Positions 57,270-64,000 of a DNA stretch of 64,000 bases are shown here, one piece after another. The stretch is from Vibrio tubiashii (lineage in GTDB: Bacteria; Pseudomonadota; Gammaproteobacteria; Enterobacterales; Vibrionaceae), in NCBI RefSeq assembly GCF_028551255.1, contig NZ_CP117029.1, forward strand, positions 3,162,001-3,226,000. The letters run 5' to 3'. The notes under the pieces are model-generated. The model had not been told where the DNA came from and did not search any database. It saw only the letters and a program-made list of their open reading frames with translations. The first letter of the stretch is position 1, and every line of letters begins with the position of its first letter. A program made the position numbers and the translations under genes.

Positions 57270-58463
57270 CTAGACCCATTGTCCGGCAACAAAACCGGAA
57301 CTCCAGCACCATTGGAAATTGTAGCCACCAAGCCAACCAGTGACATCCATAACCTCACCAATAAAGTACAGGCCTTGAATCTGTTTGCACTCCATGGTTT
57401 TTGAGGAGAGGTGGTCAGTATCTACGCCACCGAGAGTAACCTCTGCTGTGCGATACCCTTCTGTTCCATTGGGCGCAATCTGCCAGTTCTCTAATTGAGC
57501 GGTGACCGCTTCTAGCTGGTTAGCATTGAACTGCTTAAGCGGTTTGTCTGTAAATACCTTACGCTCTATCAGGACCTCGACAAGGCGCTTAGGGAGTACT
57601 TTAGCCAAGGTATTTTTCAGGCTCTGGTTTGGGTGCTTCTCTAGTGAGCGTTGCAGTAGTTCATTAACGTCAACTTCCGGAACCAGGTTGATCGTGACTT
57701 TTTGCCCCGCTTTCCAGAACGACGAGATTTGCAACACAGAAGGCCCTGATAAACCACGGTGAGTAAACAGCAGTGCCTCTTTAAACACAGTTCCGTCTTG
57801 AGCGGTAATTTCAGCCGGAATGGCAATACCAGACAGCTCAGCAAACGCTTCTTTATCTTCTTTGTGCAAAGTGAATGGCACAAGAGCCGCACTTGTGGGT
57901 ACTACGCTAAGGTTAAATTGCTCTGCCACCTTATAGCCAAATGGCGTTGCGCCCAGTTTCGGCATGGAGAGACCACCTGTCGCCACGACTAGCGACTCAC
58001 ACTCGATCACACTGGTATTGGCATGCAGCTCGAAGCCCGCCTCAGTCTTCTCGATATGATGGACATCTTGCTGATAACGTTGAGTCACACTTGGTAAGTC
58101 ACACTCAGCCAATAACATTTTAACAATGTCTTTTGAGTTGTAGTCACCGACACAAAATAGCTGGCCATGATCTCGCTCTTCAAACTCAATCCCATGTTTA
58201 CTGACCATAGAGATGAAATCCCAGTTGGTGTATTGAGACAGCGCAGATTTAACGAAATGAGGGTTCTGGCACAGGAAGTTGTTGGCTGACACATCGTAAT
58301 TAGTGAAGTTACAACGACCGCCACCAGCAATTAAGATTTTACGTCCAGGCTTTTTGGCATGATCAAGCACCAACACTTTACGACCGCGTTTGCCAGCTTC
58401 TGCTGCACACATCAGCCCCGCTGCACCTGCGCCTATGATGACGACATCAAACTTCTCTGTCAT
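57270..58463 (-). CDS. FAD-dependent oxidoreductase of the YhiN/HI0933 family
   Basis: This 397-residue flavoprotein has the dinucleotide motif IIGAGAAGLMCAAEAGKRGR at the N-terminus, the family signature GGGRCNFTN, and a C-terminal TGWLGGYNFQWCWSSG flavin-binding end. Its reaction is unknown. The gene is common in gammaproteobacteria, here beside uspB and ftnA. Confidence 0.88.
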   Translation of the reverse strand: MTEKFDVVIIGAGAAGLMCAAEAGKRGRKVLVLDHAKKPGRKILIAGGGRCNFTNYDVSANNFLCQNPHFVKSALSQYTNWDFISMVSKHGIEFEERDHGQLFCVGDYNSKDIVKMLLAECDLPSVTQRYQQDVHHIEKTEAGFELHANTSVIECESLVVATGGLSMPKLGATPFGYKVAEQFNLSVVPTSAALVPFTLHKEDKEAFAELSGIAIPAEITAQDGTVFKEALLFTHRGLSGPSVLQISSFWKAGQKVTINLVPEVDVNELLQRSLEKHPNQSLKNTLAKVLPKRLVEVLIERKVFTDKPLKQFNANQLEAVTAQLENWQIAPNGTEGYRTAEVTLGGVDTDHLSSKTMECKQIQGLYFIGEVMDVTGWLGGYNFQWCWSSGFVAGQWV

Positions 58464-58487
58464 GAACTACTACTCAAATAAAAACCA

Positions 58488-58518
58488 ATAAAAAAGGATG
58501 TGCCTGATGCACATCCTT
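58488..58518 (-). terminator. Terminator of uspB
   Basis: AAGGATGTGC / GCACATCCTT followed by TTTTTTATT on the minus strand. Confidence 0.85.
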
Positions 58519-58568
58519 CGCAATTTGCGCGGCTATTTTAACGGCATTTTGAGCGAATGCCAATTGAC

Positions 58569-58892
58569 CTAAAGAATCATCGCAGCCAACAAGGTTACCG
58601 CGAGTAAAGAGGTCGAAAGAATAAATAGCTCACGAACTCTATCGCATTTTCCGGTAAACACTTCATCATGATGATGGTGATACTCTTTGCTCTTGATGTA
58701 GTGGAACAAGCGAACTTGCTTAGTGACATTACCGTGAGTGGTAAAGAAACCGTTACCATCAACTTGTTGGTAAAGTAATGGATGGGCTTCGCGCATGATG
58801 TATATCAGAGAGCGCAGCGCCGTAAGGTAACGAGCCATATTCACTAGAGTTACCATCATTAGCGCAAATAGAATTGTGTCAGCATTGATCAT
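58569..58892 (-). CDS. uspB: Universal stress protein B
   Basis: This is a 107-residue inner-membrane protein with two hydrophobic helices, one N-terminal ([21 protein letters not shown]) and one C-terminal ([18 protein letters not shown]), around a polar loop with HHHHDE. It corresponds to UspB, a sigma-S dependent protein of stationary phase in E. coli. The gene uspA lies nearby, as in E. coli. Confidence 0.88.
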   Translation of the reverse strand: MINADTILFALMMVTLVNMARYLTALRSLIYIMREAHPLLYQQVDGNGFFTTHGNVTKQVRLFHYIKSKEYHHHHDEVFTGKCDRVRELFILSTSLLAVTLLAAMIL

Positions 58893-58963
58893 CTTTTCCT
58901 CCCTACATCTTCTTGTATGCCCGGAGAAAAAGACGATCTGCTTAGAGTGTCTTACGCTGAAGT

Positions 58964-59491
58964 TTATTCAGCAGGGGCATCCATAATTGAAGATGAACCT
59001 TCTTTTGCCAAAGCTGCTAAATCTTTGTCGATAAAGAACAGCGCTTTGCCGTCTTCTCCAACTAGATCTAACTTATCTAAGATCCCTTTAAATAACTTCT
59101 CTTCCTCGTGCTGCTCTGCAACGTACCACTGTAAGAAGTTGAACGTAGAATAGTCTTGTGATGTAAACGCAACATGAGCAAGTTTGTTGATTTTTTCCGT
59201 AATCATCTGCTCGTGTTCAAACGTCTCACGGAAGACATCACCTAGGCTATTAAACTCGTGCTTTGGTGCTTCAATTGCACCTAGAATAGGCATCGCACCT
59301 GTCTCACTCACGTATGTGAAAAGACGCTGCATGTGCTCCATTTCTTCTACGGCGTGTGCACGTAAAAATTCAGCTGCACCTTCGAATCCTTTGTCTTCAC
59401 ACCAAGCACTCATTTGTAAGTATAGATTGGATGAGAAAAATTCGAGATTAATTTGCTCATTCAATTGATCGACCATTGCTTGAGAAAGCAT
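58964..59491 (-). CDS. ftnA: Non-haem ferritin FtnA
   Basis: This is a 175-residue iron-storage protein forming 24-mer shells. The start [30 protein letters not shown] and the ferroxidase residues (Glu17-type, EEMEHMQRL with His, and EQHEEEKL) are clear. It lies between uspB and uspA. With hemB, hemN and RyhB it makes up a group of iron-related genes in this window. Confidence 0.95.
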   Translation of the reverse strand: MLSQAMVDQLNEQINLEFFSSNLYLQMSAWCEDKGFEGAAEFLRAHAVEEMEHMQRLFTYVSETGAMPILGAIEAPKHEFNSLGDVFRETFEHEQMITEKINKLAHVAFTSQDYSTFNFLQWYVAEQHEEEKLFKGILDKLDLVGEDGKALFFIDKDLAALAKEGSSSIMDAPAE

Positions 59492-59647
59492 CTACCACTC
59501 CTACTAAGTCTATGAAGTTAAATTGACTATATCATGTTCACCACAATAACACTTTGTATGCCAAATGTGGATCTGAGATCACTTCAGCAAAATTTATTAA
59601 TTCAAGGTGCTAATCTTTAATTAAGACTCTTACAAGGAGATAGCACT

Positions 59648-60073
59648 ATGAGTTATCAACATATTTTGGTTGCCATCGACCTCTCTGAGGACAGCAAACT
59701 CTTGGTCGAAAGAGCCGTGTCCTTGGCAAAACCACTCAACGCGTCGGTGTCATTTGTCCATATCGACGTCAACTACGCCGAACTCTATACAGGCCTAATT
59801 GATATTAATCTGGCTGAAACCCAGCATCAGGCTATCGAAGCCTCACAAAAGCAGTTACAAAATTTGGCGGATCATGCCGATTTCCCAATCAAGCACACGC
59901 TAGTCGGCAGTGGTGATCTGAACAATGAACTGTGCGACACCATTAAAGAGTTCAATATCGACCTTGTGGTATGCGGCCACCACCAAGACTTTTGGAGTAA
60001 ACTGCTCTCTTCAACTCGCCAGCTAATTAATTGCTCGCCAGTTGATATGTTGGTAGTACCACTCAAAGACTAA
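59648..60073 (+). CDS. uspA: Universal stress protein A
   Basis: This is a 141-residue alpha/beta protein. The start [23 protein letters not shown] matches UspA. As in UspA of E. coli, the ATP-binding GxxG motif of other Usp families is not evident near the C-terminus. AAGGAG precedes the ATG. It is divergent from ftnA, separated by about 155 bp. Confidence 0.93.
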   Translation: MSYQHILVAIDLSEDSKLLVERAVSLAKPLNASVSFVHIDVNYAELYTGLIDINLAETQHQAIEASQKQLQNLADHADFPIKHTLVGSGDLNNELCDTIKEFNIDLVVCGHHQDFWSKLLSSTRQLINCSPVDMLVVPLKD

Positions 60074-60118
60074 ATAGAGTTACACTGCACCCATAGTTTT
60101 TGCGAATGAGTCTTAATC

Positions 60119-61003
60119 ATGGGTTATTTATCTGCGGTCACTTTATTGTGGGCGTTTTCATTCAGCCTGATCGGTGTTTATCTCGCTGGTCAGGTTGATT
60201 CTTGGTTCTCGGTGTTAATGCGTGTGGCATTAGCGAGTTTGGTTTTCCTGCCATTTCTTAAGTTCAAGGGTGTCGATAAAGGGCTGATTGCCAAACTAAT
60301 GGTGGTCGGTGGCTTCCAACTCGGCTTAATGTACTGCTTCTACTACCAATCTTTCTTATTGCTTTCTGTACCAGAAGTACTGCTGTTTACCGTCTTTACG
60401 CCAATTTACGTCACGCTTATTTACGACCTACTTAAACGTCGCTTCTCGCCGTGGTACTTAGTCACTGCGGTTATTGCCGTCGCTGGCGCTGCCTTTATTA
60501 AATTCGCTGGAATCAATGAAAACTTCATCGTCGGCTTCTTAGTGGTTCAGGGCGCTAATATCTGTTTCGCGATCGGTCAGGTTGGCTACAAATACCTGAT
60601 GGAAAAATACGATGTCGACCTGCCACAGCACGCGATTTTTGGCTACTTCTACTTAGGCGCTTTGTGTGTGGCAACGGTCGCGTTCGCCTTGATGGGCAAC
60701 CTAGACAAGATGCCAACCACGACGACCCAGTGGAGTGTTCTGATTTATCTAGGCCTGATTGCTTCTGGCCTCGGTTACTTTGCTTGGAACAAAGGCGCGA
60801 CCATGGTCAATGCAGGAGCGCTAGCGGTGATGAACAATGCGCTAGTGCCTGCCGGTCTTATCGTTAATATTGTGATTTGGAATCGAGATGTGGATATCAC
60901 TCAATTGAGTATCGGCGGAGCCATTATCTTGCTTTCGTTATGGGTCAACGAAACCTGGGTTAAGCGTAAAGTTGAGCAGAGCTATCAAGCCAATCCACAG
61001 TAA
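60119..61003 (+). CDS. EamA/DMT-family transporter (YigM-like)
   Basis: This 294-residue membrane protein has ten transmembrane helices in two EamA repeats. Its start (MGYLSAVTLLWAFSFSLIGV) and overall pattern resemble the carboxylate/amino acid/amine transporter group that includes YigM, the E. coli biotin transporter. Substrate assignment is not justified by sequence alone. The ribosome binding site is poor, and uspA ends 45 bp upstream. Confidence 0.75.
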   Translation: MGYLSAVTLLWAFSFSLIGVYLAGQVDSWFSVLMRVALASLVFLPFLKFKGVDKGLIAKLMVVGGFQLGLMYCFYYQSFLLLSVPEVLLFTVFTPIYVTLIYDLLKRRFSPWYLVTAVIAVAGAAFIKFAGINENFIVGFLVVQGANICFAIGQVGYKYLMEKYDVDLPQHAIFGYFYLGALCVATVAFALMGNLDKMPTTTTQWSVLIYLGLIASGLGYFAWNKGATMVNAGALAVMNNALVPAGLIVNIVIWNRDVDITQLSIGGAIILLSLWVNETWVKRKVEQSYQANPQ

Positions 61004-61020
61004 ATAGAATCATTAGATGC

Positions 61021-61051
61021 AAAAAAGCTCTCCATTGATGGAGAGCTTTTT
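61021..61051. terminator. Bidirectional terminator
   Basis: AAAAAAGCTCTCCAT / ATGGAGAGCTTTTT between convergent genes. Confidence 0.9.
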
Positions 61052-61064
61052 ACTATTTGGAGCA

Positions 61065-61622
61065 TTAGTGAAGGTTTGAACTAGCTTGAGCTTCTGACCT
61101 TTGCGCGATTAAACGCGACAAGCTCGCCTTACTTTCCAATTTCTTCTGTTTCTTTAGCAGCTTACGTTGCTTATCGGCAATCTTGAGCAACTTCTTCTGT
61201 TGCTTGTAGTGTTTCTTTATCGCTTTCTTAGCTTTTTTAAGCGCTTTTTTATCTTCTAAATCAAACATTTCACTGGCTACAGTTTCTGCTTGGCTAGTTT
61301 GCAGTTGTGCTTTTTGCAGCAAGGCTTTCTCTTTAACCTTCTCAACCACTCTTCTAACCGCTTGGGCTTTTTGCTCTGAAGTTTGATTGACTGGATCAGC
61401 AGGCAAAGCTTCTGCAAGTAAAGCGCAGCTCTGTTGTTGCTCTAACGGTTTGTTTTGACATGCTTGAGGGGGAATAGCAGCTGGCTTGCAAAGAGAGTCT
61501 TTAGAAGCAGACGAACGAGCACAGGAACGGCAAAGGTATTTAGGTTCAACCACCAAACGATGGATATCACCCAAATTTTCCGCAATTTGCTTGCGGTTCA
61601 TCTTACAGAAACGTTTAGCCAC
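61065..61622 (-). CDS. Hypothetical Cys- and Lys-rich protein
   Basis: This is a 185-residue protein. The N-terminal 65 residues hold six Cys (FCK, CRSCARS, LCKP, ACQN) that could bind a metal, and a further Cys lies in QQSCALL. The rest is extremely Lys-rich and helical (KKALKKAKKAIKKHYKQQKK ... KQRKLLKKQKKLESK). No family is recognised. It may bind nucleic acid. The start could be Met8. Confidence 0.6.
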   Translation of the reverse strand: MAKRFCKMNRKQIAENLGDIHRLVVEPKYLCRSCARSSASKDSLCKPAAIPPQACQNKPLEQQQSCALLAEALPADPVNQTSEQKAQAVRRVVEKVKEKALLQKAQLQTSQAETVASEMFDLEDKKALKKAKKAIKKHYKQQKKLLKIADKQRKLLKKQKKLESKASLSRLIAQRSEAQASSNLH

Positions 61623-61722
61623 GCTACAACTCCAGCTAAGAATACGAATAGTTCTTAGTAAGATATACCTGCTTGATAACGAATTAGCAAGGACAAAAAT
61701 CGCACTATTGATACAGTGTTCG

Positions 61723-62502
61723 CTAAGTCATTGATGCATTAACATAAACATCAAAACGATTTTTTTTGGTCTCGATAGCCATCATAGGTTTTTGTTGATT
61801 GAGCCAGTCTGCATAATCAGGTCTTTTCACCACCACCCTTTTAGTTGCAAGGGCTAAGGCGGGTTCCAACAGTCCATCAGCGTCGTGATCGGCACCGACT
61901 AAAGACTGAAAGACGCGCATCTCTTTTTTCACTAACGCGCTCTTTTTCTTGTTTTCAGGGTGCGGGTACATAGGGTCGAGATAAACCACATCTGGTTTAA
62001 TAAACTCAGGATCTTCAGCAAGTTGGCTCAGTGCATTATGGCTAGACGCGTGAATCAATGACATCCGCTCGCTCACCCACGAGCCGATTTCAGGGTCGCT
62101 TTTGGCTCGGGTTAGTCCGTCATCCAATAACGCTGCAACAACAGGATGACGCTCAACCATTTGAACTTTACAGCCTAATGAAGCCAATACAAAAGCGTCA
62201 CGCCCAAGACCAGCCGTACCATCAAGTATCGTTGGTGTGGCACCTTTATTTAAGCCAGCCGCTTTGGCGATCGCCTGACCTTTGCCACCACCAAACTTAC
62301 GCCTGTGTGCAGCTGCACCACTTGCTAAATCAACAAAGATAGCGCCTAGTTTTGGCTCATCCAACTTGCGTAACTCCAAACGCTGTTCAGTGAGCACAAG
62401 AGCAAATGGGCTGTCATCGCTATGAGTTAACTCCCAGCGTTGGGTTATCTGTTGAAAGCGTTCAGATTGTGTTTGGTCTTCACATAGCAGTTGTAGTTGC
62501 AC
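61723..62502 (-). CDS. rsmJ: 16S rRNA (guanine-1516-N2)-methyltransferase RsmJ
   Basis: This 259-residue SAM enzyme (formerly YhiQ) has the motif [18 protein letters not shown] for SAM binding and [20 protein letters not shown] as the catalytic DPPY-like motif (here DPMYP). These, with the leading DFxSGxAxHRRxxGGGKGQ-like signature, identify RsmJ. rlmJ at the other end of the window is unrelated in sequence. Confidence 0.94.
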   Translation of the reverse strand: MQLQLLCEDQTQSERFQQITQRWELTHSDDSPFALVLTEQRLELRKLDEPKLGAIFVDLASGAAAHRRKFGGGKGQAIAKAAGLNKGATPTILDGTAGLGRDAFVLASLGCKVQMVERHPVVAALLDDGLTRAKSDPEIGSWVSERMSLIHASSHNALSQLAEDPEFIKPDVVYLDPMYPHPENKKKSALVKKEMRVFQSLVGADHDADGLLEPALALATKRVVVKRPDYADWLNQQKPMMAIETKKNRFDVYVNASMT

Positions 62503-62576
62503 GCAATGTTCCTAGGATAGTATCTCTCACTCGTGCGCAGTTTACTGGATCTTGAACCATTTCACTAAGTATTCTG

Positions 62577-64000
62577 TTATGGCGTTAGCTCTGATACTAG
62601 CTCAGCAAGTGGTTTCGGTTTACCAATCACGTAGCCCTGAGCATAATCAACCCCGAGCTCCATCAATTGCTCAATAATCTGAGCGTTTTCGACAAACTCA
62701 GCGACGGTTTGTTTGCCCATTTGACGAGCCAGATCGTTAATTGAACGCACCATTAAGTGATCCATCTCATTGGTGTCCATATCGCGGACAAAAATGCCGT
62801 CAATTTTTACGATATCGACCGGAAGTTTTTTCAGGTAGCCAAATGAAGACAGACCCGAGCCAAAATCGTCTAGCGCGATGCAACATCCTAACGCTTTCAG
62901 TTGTCCAAAGAACTCAATCGCCTGATTCATGTTGCTCATAGCTGCCGTCTCGGTAATCTCAAGACAAATTTTCTCGCACGGCACTGAGCTCGATTTCAGT
63001 TTATCAAGTAAGTAAGCCGTAAACTCTTTATTGCCCATTGAGTGGCCAGATAGGTTTATCGAACACAGCCCCAGTTGCTCTAGCGCATGTGGGTGCTGCT
63101 CAAACCATTCCAAGGCCTGACTCACAACCTGTTTATCGATTAAATGGGCAATGTTGTAGCGTTCAGAGGCCGGCATAAAGATACCCGGTGAGATGTACTC
63201 ACCATCCACGTTTCTGATTCGAACCAAGATTTCGAAATGCATGCCCTGTTCTTCGCCCGTTAAATCAAGGATTTGCTGAGCGAACAGCTCTAGTCTGTTA
63301 TTGGCAAGGGCGTTATGCACAAGGTTAACGCTTTCCATCTCTTGCTCACGACGACGTAGCTCTTGGTCATCAAGACAATACATACTGTAGCGATTTCGCC
63401 CCTCTTCCTTAGCCACATGACAAGCCGTATCTGCTTGAGCATGGACCATTTGTGGCGAAGAAGCGGTATGGTCGATTAAACGAATGCCAATCGAGCAATT
63501 TAGGTTGAGCCTGATGTCTTCCCAGATAAAGGCATGTTCGCTTAAGGTATTAATGATGGTTGTTGCCAGTTTCTTGGCATCGATTTCGGTACAGTCTTTG
63601 AGAAGGATTGCGAATTCATCTCCCCCCATGCGCGCCAATATCGTGTTGTAAGGCAACGTTTCCTCTAGCATGCTGGCACAAAACTGAATCGCTGCGTCGC
63701 CCGCTTCATGACCCGCAGTGTCATTAAGTACCTTAAGCTGGTCGAGGTCGATATAAAGCATGGCATGCGTTCGAGTGTAGCTTTCTACTTCCTTCAGAGC
63801 TTTATCTAATTCCGCTTCGAAGTAGTTTCGGCTGTAGGTGCCAGTAAGTAGATCATGCCGCGCTTGATATTGAAGCTGCTCCGAAAGCGCTTTAGTCTCG
63901 GTGACATCTTCACCAACAATCAGCAGGTGACCAGACTCCGCCAAAGGACGAATGTTCTCTCGTACCCAAACGGTGTGCCCACTTGCGTGACGATATTCCA
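62577..64000 (-). CDS. GGDEF-EAL cyclic-di-GMP signalling protein, N-terminus outside the window
   Basis: This is the downstream part of a gene that continues beyond the right edge. A PAS-type segment is visible at the edge (EYRHASGHTVWVRENIRPL). Then comes a GGDEF domain with intact MGGDEFAILLKD (diguanylate cyclase) and an EAL domain with FEILVR in place of EALLR, plus DDFGSGLSSFGYLKKLPVD and KIDGIFV. The key acidic residues of both domains look present, so both synthesis and breakdown of c-di-GMP are possible. It ends at 62577. Confidence 0.9.
   Translation of the reverse strand, partial: EYRHASGHTVWVRENIRPLAESGHLLIVGEDVTETKALSEQLQYQARHDLLTGTYSRNYFEAELDKALKEVESYTRTHAMLYIDLDQLKVLNDTAGHEAGDAAIQFCASMLEETLPYNTILARMGGDEFAILLKDCTEIDAKKLATTIINTLSEHAFIWEDIRLNLNCSIGIRLIDHTASSPQMVHAQADTACHVAKEEGRNRYSMYCLDDQELRRREQEMESVNLVHNALANNRLELFAQQILDLTGEEQGMHFEILVRIRNVDGEYISPGIFMPASERYNIAHLIDKQVVSQALEWFEQHPHALEQLGLCSINLSGHSMGNKEFTAYLLDKLKSSSVPCEKICLEITETAAMSNMNQAIEFFGQLKALGCCIALDDFGSGLSSFGYLKKLPVDIVKIDGIFVRDMDTNEMDHLMVRSINDLARQMGKQTVAEFVENAQIIEQLMELGVDYAQGYVIGKPKPLAELVSELTP

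Overview
The window is a piece of the large chromosome of a Vibrio (Vibrionaceae, Gammaproteobacteria). This rests on gene content and order: gorA, a dipeptide-type ABC transporter, a tRNA cluster, rep, vexRAB, ubiK, ilvC/ilvY, hemN-yihI, engB-spf-polA, a long-form RyhB, hemB, tatABC-ubiBJE, uspB/ftnA/uspA and rsmJ. The species cannot be named from the sequence alone.

Positions 1-3026 hold rlmJ (cut by the left edge), a glutathione S-transferase and gorA. From about 3012 to 13984 an integrative element of roughly 11 kb sits in the last codons of gorA. It carries a four-gene recombination module in the order intA-tfp-intB-srap, the order of the strand-biased circularizing integrative elements (SE) described in Vibrio. 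The displaced native gorA end (V-T-M-R-stop) is readable on the far side at 13976-13990, followed by the native gorA terminator. The six bases ACTATG lie at both junctions, and copies of a TCTGGAAA(A/G) motif cluster at both ends. Cargo between the ends is a 49-codon membrane peptide coupled to a winged-helix protein, a decayed P-loop fragment, a 73-residue protein behind a perfect palindrome, and a tightly overlapping three-gene operon on the minus strand. The first product of that operon has a PD-(D/E)XK-like nuclease motif; the other two are unrecognised. This operon is the best candidate for an undescribed system, possibly anti-phage defence.

Positions 14051-24290 carry a response regulator, a membrane coiled-coil protein, a SPOR protein, a four-gene peptide ABC transporter, an intergenic patch of dispersed repeats, and a tRNA operon (Arg-His-Pro-His-pseudoPro-Pro) behind a stringent-type promoter. 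Positions 24294-35260 carry a cytochrome c5-type protein, rep, vexRAB with a palindromic operator over the vexR -10 box, ubiK, ilvC and ilvY.

Positions 35458-45034 are rich in regulatory RNA. A CsrB-family sponge RNA with many GGA motifs lies upstream of the yihI block, Spot 42 (spf) lies between polA and engB with a further candidate sRNA terminator beside it, and a ~224-nt RyhB under a Fur box lies between polA and a GNAT gene. RyhB contains a 23-codon reading frame with a good ribosome binding site.

Positions 45035-64000 are mostly housekeeping genes: hemB (Mg-type), a TatD-family hydrolase, tatABC, ubiBJE, rmuC, transporters, an HDOD protein, an AraC regulator, a YHS protein, uspB, ftnA, uspA and rsmJ. 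A GGDEF-EAL gene is cut by the right edge.
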